A DNA stretch of 64,000 nt from Limnephilus marmoratus (lineage: Eukaryota; Arthropoda; Insecta; Trichoptera; Limnephilidae): the NCBI GenBank assembly GCA_917880885.1, contig OU862907.1, positions 72,597,072-72,661,071 on the forward strand, in the 5' to 3' direction. Below, one piece after another: positions 1 to 10,771 of this stretch. The number at the start of each line of letters is the position of its first letter. Within the stretch, counting starts at the first letter, position 1. Position numbers and translations under genes: made by a program. The notes under the pieces are model-generated. The model worked only from the letters and a program-made list of their open reading frames with translations. It did no database searches and was not told where the DNA came from.

Positions 1-648
1 TCTTCAACGTGCCTGAAGCTTCAAGGTTAAGAAGCTACATGTGCCTGTAGCGTGCATTCTCTTATCCTTCAGGATACACATCAAAGTGTGAGATGTGAAG
101 AAATTGTCCATAAATAGCTCATGGCGTGTGGGGAACTCTATATATTCTATCGTAGAAGTAGGAAGGATAATCCCTGATCTAATTCGGGGTCATATGTATC
201 AGATGCTCCGGAATACGGCATTGCTTGGAACAGGTAGCCTTAGACCACTTTTGTTTATAGTGAGACTTCTTTTTGTACTGTAGTTTTGATTTTTTGGCTG
301 GTGGTGCATTTGAAATAGATATTCTCAAGGTATTACGACTCACACAGGACGATGTCGAAGGCTGACTCCAGTGAAGGTCATTAGCGAATTCATCTGGTTC
401 ATGCTCGTCAAGGCATGACTCATCAATTTTCTCAATTTCGATGTTGCGCTCGATTACAATTGTGCCGGCAATATCTCGAAAGTTATCCACCTCCGCATCT
501 TCGTTATATGTCATCAAATTATCGTCAAAATGCTCTTCTTTCATCTGTTTATCAACGTTCTCTGGAGGAATCACAACATTAGCGCGTTATTAACAACATT
601 ATTGTCATCACTTTCACTTACGCTAAAAGAGCGCTCCAATTCTGCCAT
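1..648 (-). pseudogene. piggyBac-like transposase, broken and internally deleted
   Basis: Reading the minus strand, an N-terminal piece starts at a Met near 648 (MAELERSF, then a Ser/Asp-rich acidic stretch). After a frame change near 575 it continues as an acidic segment with a Lys-rich end to a stop near 179. A third piece at about 176-1 in another frame reads ELFMDNFFTSHTLMCIL and later ATGT. This matches the conserved DNFFTS block of the piggyBac DDE transposase core, which cuts and pastes at TTAA. The region expected between the acidic N-terminus and this block is missing, and a stop follows the block. Seen: the motif, frame breaks and stops. Inferred: a dead, deleted copy. The N-terminal assignment rests on position and composition; the core block is the strong evidence. 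Confidence 0.6.
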
Positions 649-1189
649 AATTTCATCGTGATTCAACGATTTCGTTTTATAACGACGATTTAGGTAGGTA
701 TAGGAGAAGTAGGTATTTTCGAAATGATAAAAAATATACAAAAACCGCAGACAAACTATTTATTTCAATAAAAATCACCCATAAAAACACTACAAAACCG
801 TATTATTTGAAGGCAAGCTAACCAAAAACGTATGTAAACACTGTCACAGCTAACCTCCAAAGGTTGCGCGCAGGCATCACCTGATTTCAGTGACATCTAG
901 CTGTCATCTTATGCATATAATACTATGTTGAAACAGTGTTTCTGACCATTTAATCTTTTGATAAAAATATGTGATTCACACATGTTTTATTTTTTTCCGA
1001 TTTAATTTTTTTTTCTTTTTTTCAAAAAGGGTCTATTTTCAGGGCTTTAGTAAAACAATAATTAAAAATAGGATAATTAATAAAATTTATCAAATTATGT
1101 TAATTATTGAAAGCTAACATACCAATCTGTAAATGCTGCATAACAACTTGGTGGGATTTGGCTTTATTCATAATGAAAAAAAATCATAC
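649..1189. other. AT-rich stretch, no gene seen
   Basis: AT-rich sequence between the piggyBac remnant and the PLE fragment. I see no reading frame of interest, no terminal repeats and no tRNA-like boxes. Confidence 0.4.
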
Positions 1190-1247
1190 TTTTCATCAAT
1201 TTTTTTGATGCCTATAGACATCGTCATGGAGGTAATGGGTTAATTTT

Positions 1248-1904
1248 TTGAACAAAATTCATAAAAACATTAAATTTACATTAGAAATAGGAATTAATTG
1301 TAGCATAAATTTCTTAGATTTAAACCTAACTATAATTAATAATAAGATTGAATTTAATATTTTCCGAAAAGAAACATACGCTGATATAATTATACACAAC
1401 GCATCTAACCATCCATTTTCACAAAAACTCTTAGCTTTCCATTATTTGATCAATAGATTAATTAATATCCCGTTATCCCCAAATAATTTCAAAGCTGAAC
1501 TTAACACCATTAAAATAATTGCATCTAATAATGGTTATAACTCCAAATTAATAGACGATATATTAAACAAAAAATACAAGAAAAAATTTCATTTGTCTTG
1601 TATTTACCCATTGCTTACTGATAATTTTAAAAAGCAATGGAGAAAAATATTGTTTGTAAATCATCAAACCTCCAATTTAATCATGAAAAAAATTCCTAAT
1701 ACAATACAGCCTGCTTTTTATACGAATAATAAATTGAAAAATTATATTTTAAATAACAAGGACAAAGACCAAAAAATGAAAAAATCCGGAGTTTACCAAT
1801 TGAATTGTAATGACTGCAATCATTTTTACGTAGGTAAAACTAGCAGAAATTTTGAAACGAGGATTAAGGAACATTTGAGATGTCTAAATAGCAATAATTA
1901 TTAG
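1248..1904 (+). pseudogene. PLE-1 reverse transcriptase C-terminus and GIY-YIG endonuclease start
   Basis: A 218-codon frame begins inside the element, so the Met is not a real start. INFLDLNLTI near residue 20 matches the block after the PLE reverse-transcriptase palm. The Lys-rich middle is the usual linker. At about residues 180-210 the frame reads SGVYQLNC..C..CNHFYVGKTSRNFETRIKEH, a GIY-YIG nuclease core: VYQL, then YVG, then the Arg of TRIKEH. The CxxC pair between the two strands is typical of PLE endonucleases, which nick target DNA to prime reverse transcription. A TAG stop follows at 1902-1904, eight residues later the LTR insertion begins, and the same frame resumes at 8419. AT-rich codon use agrees with the flanks. 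Confidence 0.75.
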
Positions 1905-1918
1905 GAATTTGCTAACCA

Positions 1919-3517
1919 TGTAGCAGGTAGCTACTGGATGCGCCCTAAGGAATAACAGCAACGCATTTTGTTTCCGAAGTTGGCACATCTGAGTGAGAGA
2001 GTTCGCTAGTTCACATTTTATCCGCAAACTTCAGTTTGGATCGAGCAGGGGCGTATAACTCCGACGATATTTTGTGTCCTAATCATTGTCACGTAGCTTA
2101 CTTCACGTTGCTTGTGACGTAATGAATTTGATCGCCATCTTTAAATATGATCCAATAGAAATCTTTATACGGGCTTCCAAATCCAAAGAAAAACTGTTGA
2201 GATCTGAGTGGTATATCTATGGTTATATTATGTCAGTTGTCGGCACATGGTCGAACTCCAAACAATCAAACGCCAACGTAAATATTTTGAAACGCCACCT
2301 AAATACTGTTGTAGTGTCGAAGGCTGCAAGGATCTGACATCAATTCGACACAAATGCAAAAATTCCAACGGTTCAATGAGAAAAGATGCTCTGCCGACCC
2401 TCAATCTTCCTGAAATCGGAAAATATCGGATTTGAAAACCTAAACTTACGTAGGATCCGTGGTTGCTACCAAAATACAGGTGCGAATCTCTCTTTGTTCA
2501 GTGTTAATAACGTACTGTGTAAATGATCATTAACTTCACCTCAGAATTGAATCTATTTTCATTTTCAGACCGTGTTCTACCAGCAGTGTCCATCACAAAT
2601 GGTGCCGTCAAAGACCACAATTACAGTTTCAAAGGTATAAATGTCTTCTCTATATCGGAAATCGGCAATTCATCCTAAAAATACTGGTTTGTGGTGAATA
2701 TCTTTCAACACCTTTAAAATGTGTTTGTGTGATCTTATATTTCTTGTGTGAATATATGTTTATATAAATTGATACATAAATAAAGAATACTATTGACATT
2801 TCAGACATTTTATTTTTAAAATATATTATTTAGGCTAATAAATTGGGAAGGTGTTTACACTGTTAATGGTAATACATTTTTAAAAAACTTTCCTCTATCC
2901 TTGTCGATGGTGTGTGACGTCAAGAATTTGAAATTTCTATATTATTTATGGTTAAATAGTGTCGACACCTGTTCCATACAAAAAGCCCGAAGATATCGAT
3001 CTAGGTATTAGTTCATTTATGGGATCGAGCAAGCCCAAGGGCAGGGCGCATACCTGCGATGGACGAATTCAACACATCATGGCGCAACGAATTTTGTAAC
3101 GTTAATCTTCATCTCAATATTTAATTTAGTTGAGCTATATATTCAAGGTTACCATTTTGGTTATTCCATTTTATACTTGAGTGTTGTTGTTTAAATACTC
3201 TGGCGTCCAACTTTGCTTATTTTCCACAACATAACTTAAATTCTTATCACACGTAGTTTGATTGTTGTAAAACTCTTCGAGTTTTACAAACACCCCTTGA
3301 GATCAAATAATCTTTATAGAGTCTTTAATAAATGCTTCGTAAATGTCATGTCGATATTAATTCAATAAATCTTATTATAATATATTTAATTTCCTCTTTT
3401 ATTTCATAGACTTGACATTTATCATGTTTCTACCTTCAGACTGTTGCTAGCCCTACATTTTAATACACACCTAATAAATATAAATAAAATAGGATACTTA
3501 TTTTTATAATCATTACA
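1919..3517 (+). repeat. 5' LTR, interrupted by a 974-bp insertion
   Basis: The parts 1919-2047 and 3032-3517 together match the 3' LTR at 7799-8418 almost base for base, including the start TGTAGCAGGTAG and the end ATCATTACA. The two LTRs differ at a few positions, for example a short CCATACCT duplication present only in the 3' copy, so the insertion is not recent. The extra 2048-3021 segment is absent from the 3' LTR. Confidence 0.85.
2046..3021 (+). mobile_element. Insertion inside the 5' LTR, unclassified
   Basis: This segment is missing from the 3' LTR. It is flanked by the direct repeat GGATCGAGCA at 2038-2047 and 3022-3031. If the element starts with CAGGGGCG at 2046, the duplication is the 8-bp GGATCGAG, as in hAT elements. 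The start CAGGGGCGTATAACT recurs in reverse at 59609-59623. I see no matching inverted end near 3021. Inside is a 75-codon frame (2208-2435) with a CCxxxxC cluster followed by Lys and Arg residues. It vaguely recalls the start of a THAP-type finger but lacks the rest, so I assign no function. AATAAAG occurs near 2780. Confidence 0.5.
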
Positions 3518-3518
3518 G

Positions 3519-3536
3519 TGGCGACCCAAACGTGGT
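3519..3536 (+). promoter_or_regulatory. Probable primer-binding site of the LTR element
   Basis: TGGCGACCCAAACGTGG starts one base after the end of the 5' LTR. TGGCGAC-type sequence is usual at this place in insect LTR elements, where the 3' end of a tRNA primes minus-strand synthesis. I cannot name the tRNA. Confidence 0.55.
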
Positions 3537-6500
3537 AGTTCCAGTCAAACTATGTTTTGCAAGTTTTATGTGGATATAATTTAAATTCTCCGCGATATGT
3601 CATTTTAGGTTAGATTGAGGTTACAATTCGTTGGTGTGTTGCTTTTACCGTCGTGGGTATGTATTCATTTTATTTTTGTTAATTGCATATTTTATATTTA
3701 CTTGGGCTTGTTCATCCACAACTCATTTTATTTTGTGTTATCCGTATGTGTTGTACTAATCATATTTATTTCTCCTACTAATTATTTAGGTAGGTACACA
3801 TTTTTTATAGCAGATGGGATGGATTTAATTTCTGCAGATGGAATTAACAATATTTCGGCAGATTTAATAATATTACATTGCACAAAACTAGTGCTGGTCA
3901 TCCGTTAATTATTGAAACTTGTAAGTATATTTTATTACAAGCTAATTTATTTACACTGTGTTATGAGTGGCTGTTTAATCTCACTGCATTTATTTTGTGA
4001 TATTTTTTTTCGTGCTTATATTTTGCAATAAGGTGTAAATTTCATTAATTACCTACCGGATGCAATAATTATTATTGACATCATATCACACATGAATTTC
4101 TTCACATGTTATAAACTTATTACAAATATTTTTCCTACCTGCAATTCTTATGTTCTGTGACATTGTGATCTTTTACAATCTTCTTTGGGAATGTTGATTT
4201 CATTTTTGTTCCCTTTATACAATTTTCATTTTTTCATAATAATAAATGTAACCAAACGTGCATTTCAGACGCAGACCAAGTTTTGCTGGGCATCCGGGTG
4301 GAGATGAGACGTCATCACAAACCTTCGTCTGCAGAATTCGGGCTGTCCTGTTATGCAAAGCGACTAAAGCTAGTTTCACGTAAATTAATTTTTATAATTT
4401 ATTATCCGGGTTATATTGATTTGATCGATGATTTTTTTTATTCTTTCCTCATGTAGGGCTTTCAAAAGAAATTAAATTTCCTTGCAATATATCACTATAT
4501 TCTTGCGGATGAATATTTTATACAAATTTATTTTGGGGTTTTGATAAATTTCATTGAATTCCGATTTGAGTACAGAACAGGGAAGTGTATTCAAATCATT
4601 ATTTAATAGATTTTTATCGAGTTTTAATTTCTCTTTAGTCGGCGGGAGTAGTTTTCTTTTAAAATAAAATATATTCCTAATAGTTGCGGGTTTGATGAAT
4701 AACTGTTATTTTGAAATCGTCATTTTGTAGGTGGGATGCAAAATGTTGCTTATCACTATATTATTTGTTCATCGGCTATTATCTAATTAATCTTTTGGGT
4801 TTTGATTCCAATAATGGATAATTCTATAAATTAGAATAGAAGATTGTATGTTATTTTGCGATCAGTTAGCTGTTTCCTTAAATTGTTTGGCAGATCTTCC
4901 TTTTATAGGGTTTTTAGAGATTATGCGAAGTAACTTGCGGAATGACTAACATGATTGTTATGAAATTACAACTATTTAAATTGTTATAAAATGTAGAGTT
5001 TTATCACATGGTTACATACGTAAAAATTACACAGGTATTAGGATTCTTTATAGTTCTGGGCGGAATTATTAATTCTTTTCAGTTTAGATAGTTATTCAAT
5101 TTATTGGTATCATTATATAATCAATTTATTTTCACTACCGCCATCTACATAATTAATTTAAAAATTTTCATTGTTCGACTTGGGTTCTACAAGTTATTTA
5201 CGTTCTATTAACTGTTCCTTGAAATACTTGCTTATCTTCCTTTCAAGGGTTTTCAGAGGTTTGCAAGCTAATTTTTTTGGGCGATTAATGGATTGTTGAT
5301 AAAATAAAGGTTTATTGTAAGAACATCTTTAAACTTCAATCAATAGAGTTTTTTTTTTCATATAACTTTAATTAACTTAACAGCACACAATATTTTGGGG
5401 TCATTTAGTAGATCTCATAAGTATAAAAAAAAAATACAAGTTGATACATTTTATGAATTACTAATCTCTCAATAACGCCATCTACATATTATTGTTTGAC
5501 ATAACACATACAACGACTGCTATTGGGGTTTGCGTCTTCACTTTCAGAGCGAAAACCTTAAATAGTCATAATATAAGGTCCTTGTGTTGCTAATAATTGT
5601 AGCACATTACGAATTTTGGGGAAAATTCTTCTGGTTTTGGGTGCGCCAACAAAAGCAGATGAATTTTGTTTTGTGTTGTTATGTCTTCCATTGTTTGTCT
5701 GGTCTACGGCTTGTTGGTCCTTGGGTGAAGAAACAAGCAAGTTTTGTTTAAACAAAACATTTGGAGCTTCGCTTCAATTCAGTGGATATATCTCACTGTA
5801 TCTATTCTGCTAGCGTTTAAAACGGCAGTTATACGCATAACATGTTCTCCCGTTGAGATCCTCTGAGTATGTCAATCTTCCTTGTCTTGCGTTCTATAAA
5901 TAGGATATAAAATATTTTCCTATCACTGTAGAGCAAACACGGGTTTTTTTAATCAACCGTAGAAGGTGACTTCGGTTTACCTGATTACTTTCTTTCGCAA
6001 GTTACGGAGGAATCTTTGGCGTAAGCTTTGAACTTACGATGAGGATATGTCTGTCTCATTAGATTTCAGAAAATGAAGTTAATTAATCTTCATATAATGA
6101 TTAATTTGTTGAGTTGTATGAAGCTCATGGCATTCATCTCTTTCAGAGGATTTCAGCCATGTGTGTTTATAATTCAGGCAGAAAGTTTTGGTCTAAGTAC
6201 TTTTAGAAATAGATAGTAATTATAACCGTCCTTTATGTGCTATTACCATATTCATATTGCATATAAATAGGTAAATCTATTAAGATAACTAATAAGTTTG
6301 CATGTGTTGTAGTTTTGTGTTATATATTGTGTCGTCTCATAGTTCCTCCTAAGGATTTCTGTCGTGGAAATTTTAGGATGAATTAATATATTCCAGTATA
6401 ATGAAATTGAGTTAATTCAATCGGGAAGTTGAAACCTTCATTATACCGATGATGCCTTGAAATACAATTAATACTTAGTTAACCAAGGCTTTATAATATA

Positions 6501-7786
6501 ACAACTGTTCAGGTTGTCCTTAAAATTATTTTAATTGATTATTATGAGAATAGAGCAATGACATCTGTTGCTTAATAGTTGTAACATTATTATTAATATT
6601 AACAATTTATCACGAATATAATGGGGCCTACACTAGAGCCATCTATCAACATTTGATTACTTTTATCATTAATTATTATTTTACCATTAAATTATTGTTT
6701 ATTGACTATCTCGAAGTTATTATTTGCTACATGGGGTTTTTAAAAAAAATACTTTCAAACAAATTAAGTATTTCATTTTCAGGTTTTATACTCAGCTCAG
6801 CATAATACATGCTGTTTTATTTTATTTTGGGAATTTAAGAAAAGAAATAAATTAATAATATCTCAGTAAAAATTTATTTTCATATGTTTTGATTTTTTTG
6901 GTATTTTGATATCTACCGGGTATTAGATTAATTGAATAATAAATTTTTTATCATATTTAATCTCAATTTAAAACACTTTTATTTATAAAATATTTACATC
7001 GCTGGGGTATTATTTCATACTTCGGTAAATCCCGTTGATTCTAATTTGCAAATGCACATCAATTCATTGGTTCTTTTGTATAAGACATGAAGTTTTACAA
7101 TTATTAAATTTTATATTTAGGTTTCTTTAATATGTTATGTGGAAAATTTCAACTTCAGCTTTGAGCATACTTTTACATAATCATTTTAGGTATTTCATTT
7201 TGAATTTTCTTTCCTTTTAAATCTTACGTTGTTGCTGGTAACCTTATTTAGGCAGTATAGTATAGGGAACTTCAAGATAATCTCAAGAAATTTCAAATAT
7301 CAAGACTAAGAAGAAAGCATCCTTCATGTTCATTGTCGCTGGTTTCAAAATGTGGGTCAAGGCATTCATCTGACTTCAAGCCACATCGCATCATTATCCC
7401 GCTTGAAGACATCGTCATAAGAAGATTCTTTCAAGTCCATCAACGCTGTAATTCAAGATATTGTCTACCAGGGTCCTATCTACTTGCAAAACTCAAGATT
7501 CTACAGTTTTGTCTTCTTCAACGCTATCGGGCTATAACCACAATTAAGTGCAGCGAAGTATGCAGAAGCCAAATTGTGAGGCCGTTCGCAGAAGACATTC
7601 CGGTATCTGTTCTCCAGCAACGTCATCTTGGAGGAACAGCACTTACCTTTGGGTCACTGGTCCTGGTTCTCCTCCTTGCCACCTGCAGTCATTGGGTCAA
7701 TTCATCACCTTGGTCTGCGAATTCGCTTCTCTTCCTCGAGCGCCAGGAGGCTTTATGGAAATTTCCCCAGGGAAAATTTCGGATTC
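3537..7786 (+). other. Internal region of the LTR element, no coding region seen
   Basis: About 4.2 kb of AT-rich sequence. All frames are short and none shows CCHC knuckles, DTG protease, YxDD reverse transcriptase or DDE integrase motifs. The last 450 bp (7333-7798) is less AT-rich with a 156-codon frame, but that frame runs into the LTR and resembles no family I know. A packaging or dimerisation function for this region would be expected from the LARD model but cannot be seen. Confidence 0.5.
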
Positions 7787-7798
7787 GTGGGGGGATAT
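7787..7798 (+). promoter_or_regulatory. Polypurine tract of the LTR element
   Basis: A G-rich run (GTGGGGGGATAT) lies directly before the 3' LTR start at 7799, the expected place for the plus-strand primer. Confidence 0.5.
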
Positions 7799-8418
7799 TG
7801 TAGCAGGTAGCTACTGGATGCGCCCTAAGGAATAACAACAACGCATTTTGTTTCCGAAGTTGGCACATCTGAGTTAGAGAGTTCGCTAGTTCACATTTTA
7901 TCCGCAAACTTCAGTTTGGATCGAGCAAGCCCAAGGGCAGGGCGCATACCTCCATACCTGCGATGGACGAATTCAACACATCATGGCGCAACGAATTTTG
8001 TAACGTTAATCTTCATCTCAATATTTAATTTAGTTGAGCTATATATTCAAGGTTACCATTTTGGTTATTCCATTTTATACTTGAGTGTTGTTGTTTAAAT
8101 ACTCTGGCGTCCAACTTTGCTTATTTTCCACATAACTTAAATTCTTATCACACGTAGTTTGATTGTTGTAAAACTCTTCGAGTTTTACAAACACCCCTTG
8201 AGATCAAATAATCTTTATAGAGTCTTTAATAAATGCTTCGTAAATGTCATGTCGATATTAATTCAATAAATCTTATTATAATATATTTAATTTCCTCTTT
8301 TATTTCATAGACTTGACATTTATCATGTTTCTACCTTCAGACTGTTGCTAGCCCTACATTTTAATACACACCTAATAAATATAAATAAAATAGGATACTT
8401 ATTTTTATAATCATTACA
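7799..8418 (+). repeat. 3' LTR (620 bp)
   Basis: An intact LTR from TGTAGCAGG to TTACA, matching 1919-2047 plus 3032-3517. It contains AATAAA-like sites near 8228 and 8264 that may serve as polyadenylation signals. ACCA at 8419-8422 repeats 1915-1918 and is the target-site duplication. Confidence 0.85.
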
Positions 8419-8612
8419 ACCATCTAATTGAATTTAACCATTCATTTGATATAAATACTGGTTTTAAAATTTTACACACTAACGTTAGTGGTTTTGACTT
8501 AGATCTTTTAGAAATACTAGGAATTAGGAAAAATGTCAATAGAAATTTAAATATTATTAACAATCAAATTAATTTTGTGAATAACCCTATCTTAAACATA
8601 TTCCCATTGTAA
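8419..8612 (+). pseudogene. PLE-1 endonuclease C-terminus
   Basis: This stretch continues the frame broken at 1918. It reads HLIEFNHSFDINTGF, then LLEILGIRKNVNRNLN, and ends at TAA 8610-8612. The endonuclease tail of PLE-3 (minus strand, about 16900-17170) shares the LEI..IRK..N..LNIINNQ pattern, which confirms that it is coding sequence of the same family. In the element before insertion it followed the GIY-YIG core directly. Confidence 0.7.
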
Positions 8613-8775
8613 TTTTGTCTTTGTTCTTCTAAGCACCCCCCTTTCCACCTCTTCCCCACCCCCCTCCCCCTTGTTACTCTTCTAAACACCGCCCCTTTCC
8701 ACCTTACTCCTCCCCCACTAATTCCATTTCTACCCACACCTGTCTTCTATGTCCGATCATTTGGTTTTAGTACAT

Positions 8776-8825
8776 TATATGTCCTGATGAAGAGAACATC
8801 GTTCTCGAAACATGTCGACTTTTAA
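8776..8825 (+). ncRNA. Hammerhead ribozyme of PLE-1
   Basis: The conserved core is CTGATGA (8784-8790), stem II AGAGAAC/GTTCTC with an ATC loop (8791-8806), GAAA (8807-8810), a tiny self-complementary stem III CATG, then GTC with cleavage expected after C8816. Stem I is GTC before CTGATGA pairing with GAC after the cut. This is the minimal type I hammerhead described in Penelope-like elements. It would cut the element transcript in its 3' region. Very short stem III versions are thought to act best as dimers. Confidence 0.7.
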
Positions 8826-8850
8826 ATAAAGTTTATTGTGGAAAAAACAA

Positions 8851-9390
8851 AGTGTTTTTAATTAATTCATTATTACTTTATTATTATTATCCTGCGTGAT
8901 TATGTTGAAATCATTTAAGACGGCAGAAGCGATTGCTGCTCTAGCTCAATCCAATATCCTGAACCTGTCACAGATCTTGGAGAGAACTGTTAAAGACGGA
9001 TAATTGCTTGTTGTCGGAAAGGCGGTGTTATTAGTCTTAAGTAGCCGACTTGATTTTGAATCAGGAGAAGATGATTTTGATGTTAACGTGGAAGATAATG
9101 ACGCAATGAGAGACAATGATACAAAATGTCTACAAATTTTAAAGATTTTTTTTCTCACCCCTGTTCAGTTGATTTGGTAAGATGTTTTCATTTTCTTTTC
9201 ATGGGCTTTTCCAATTGTTTTGTAATCGGTATACCAACAATGCCGATAAACATTTTTCTCTCACCTCCTTGGTTTTTTTTCTTTAAGAGAAACTTTCATT
9301 TATTGTCTATTATTTGCATAAATAAATTGCATTTATTGATTTTACATTTACAATAACTAATATCAAACAGTAGGGAATTTGTGATTTGTT
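8851..9390. other. Spacer between PLE-1 and PLE-2
   Basis: No gene is assigned. On the plus strand, about 8900-9150 reads as a broken frame ending in an acidic run (FESGEDDFDVNVEDND) that could be a remnant of a transposase N-terminus or an exon. It has an internal stop and I do not recognise it. Confidence 0.3.
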
Positions 9391-9399
9391 TGTGATGGC

Positions 9400-10310
9400 A
9401 GATGTGTTAATGTTAGAGATGAAATGTGTGCTAAGTACTTCGAAGCAATACCGTGTTGCCAGCACCAATCCACTGCGGGCTGGAGTTACAGTATACTTCA
9501 AGATGGTTTTTTGCATTTAACTTTGGTGTAGCCGTCAATTACCGGATACCAAGAACTATTGAGCTTAGCTCCGTCGTCTCTATTAATGTTAATAGGATTT
9601 TTATGAATTTCAATTGCCTCTGTAATAAAGCGTGCTCTATAGGTTTTGGGTCTTCCCAGGACTTCAGGAACAAATCCGAAGTAATGGCCGGTTTCAATTA
9701 AATGCTCGGCGATTGCCGATTTGTCAGGGTGGCCAAGTTTACATGCTTGAAAGTGTTCTGATATCCTTTTGGAGATCGTCCGCTCTATCTGGCCAACATA
9801 GACCTTATCACATCCGGAACAGCTGAGTTTATATACGCCATCTGTTTCCAGAGGAAACTTGGTCTTTGCAGACCTCAGTAGGTCTTGTATTTTGGTCGTG
9901 GTTCCGAAGACAGTCTTGATGCTTTCTTTCCTCAACAGTCTGGCAATTCTGTCTGTCACATTGTGAACATAAGGTAGGAAAGCACAGCCTTTAGACTCTT
10001 GTTCAATTCTGTCTTCGTTTGGTGTAGATTTGGCTCTTATTATTTGCCTTGTCTGCCTTGCCGGGTAACCGTTACGCTCCAGTGCATCGGTGAGCTTAGT
10101 AAGTTCCGCTCCGATTTTCGTTTCTCCACATATTCTGGTCGCTCGGGTTACCAGCGTATGGATAAGTCCTCTCTTCGGCGCTGGGTGGTGATGCGAATCA
10201 GCGTGTAGATACCGATTCGTATGAGTTGGTTTCCTATACACTGTGTGTCATAGGCTACCATCTTCTTTTCGCATCACTTCCACATCTAGAAAAGGCGACG
10301 GAGACGAGAC
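9400..10310 (-). pseudogene. PLE-2 reverse transcriptase end plus GIY-YIG endonuclease
   Basis: On the minus strand the frame from about 10310 reads FLDVEVMRKEDGSL, a stop, then HTVYRKPTHTNRYLHADSHH, the PLE reverse-transcriptase C-terminal block. A 247-codon open stretch follows to 9498. The endonuclease core is GVYKLSCSGCDKVYVGQIERTISKRISEH (about residues 134-163), followed by the family tail AEHLIETGH. The GIY-YIG strands, the CxxC and the Arg are all present. The in-frame TGA at about 10250 and the truncated 5' end make it a pseudogene. It belongs to a different PLE lineage from PLE-1 (much lower AT content, different linker). The 3' untranslated part ends near 9400, before the ribozyme. 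Confidence 0.75.
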
Positions 10311-10585
10311 GATGCGCGACGGAGCTAAGCTCAATAGTTCTTGGTATCCGTTAATTGACGGCTACACCAAAGCTAAATGCAAAAAACCATCTTGAAGTAT
10401 ACTGTAATGCCAGCCCGCAGTGGATTGGTGCTGGCAACACGGTATTGCTTCGAAGTACTTAAGCACACATTTCATCTCTAACATTTACACATCTGCCCTG
10501 ATGATGGACACTGTAACGCTGTCCGAAACGTTGGCTAAAGGAGGAGGTAGCGCAACACGGCATAATACCCCAAAAGGAAATACTT
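10311..10585 (+). mobile_element. PLE-2 3' end in inverted orientation
   Basis: The plus strand repeats the end of PLE-2 in opposite orientation, head to head with the copy at 9400-10310. The last 27 or so codons (SSWYPLIDGYTKAKCKKPS, stop at 10396) are followed by the same 3' untranslated sequence and then the hammerhead and tail GGTAGCGCAACACGGCAT. The two copies differ by substitutions (VIDGYTKV versus LIDGYTKA), so this is an old rearrangement rather than an assembly fold-back. The junction lies at about 10310. Confidence 0.7.
10488..10540 (+). ncRNA. Hammerhead ribozyme of PLE-2
   Basis: CTGATGA at 10498-10504, stem II GGACA/TGTCC enclosing CTGTAACGC, GAAA at 10525-10528, then the short palindrome ACGT and a GTT cleavage triplet. 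Stem I is GCC before the core pairing with GGC after the cut. The architecture is the same minimal type I as in PLE-1, with different stems. Confidence 0.65.
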
Positions 10586-10771
10586 AACCATAAAATTCTG
10601 TATCATAGTTTAGTTATAATATTTTTCTGACGAAGGAAGTGTGCTTCCGAAACAGGTAGAGTGTGTATAAAATAAAAGTGGTCTACAACAAATTTATATG
10701 CGTTTTTATTGTCAATTATGGCGAGCCACAAAGTTAATGATTTTTACACATATGTTATATATTTTTTAATA

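Larger units (their letters stand above)
1919..8418 (+). mobile_element. LTR retrotransposon without coding capacity (LARD-like)
   Basis: A 620-bp direct repeat marks the ends: the 3' copy is 7799-8418, and the 5' copy is 1919-3517 after discounting an internal insertion. Both LTRs start TGTAGCAGG and end TTACA. A possible primer-binding site follows the 5' LTR and a purine run precedes the 3' LTR. The flanking 4-bp duplication is ACCA. The internal 4.3 kb has no gag, protease, reverse transcriptase or integrase motif that I can find, only short chance frames. This fits a large retrotransposon derivative mobilised in trans. Gypsy or BEL affiliation cannot be settled without protein sequence; orientation follows the binding-site and purine-run order. 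Confidence 0.8.
1190..8850 (+). mobile_element. Penelope-like element PLE-1, 5' truncated, split by an LTR element
   Basis: PLE-1 consists of two parts, 1190-1918 and 8419-8850, separated by a 6.5-kb LTR element. The first part encodes the end of the reverse transcriptase and the start of a GIY-YIG endonuclease. The second encodes the rest of the endonuclease and a 3' tail with a hammerhead ribozyme. The upstream end is not recognisable, as expected for a 5'-truncated copy. The four bases ACCA occur once on each side of the insertion, and collapsing them restores one continuous PLE reading frame, which fixes the boundaries. PLEs are retroelements whose reverse transcriptase is related to telomerase. 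Confidence 0.75.

Noticed and set aside
7333..7803. 156-codon frame at the end of the LTR element interior
   Set aside because: No recognisable motif, runs into the LTR, and overlapping frames of similar size exist on both strands. Treated as a chance frame in a less AT-rich patch.
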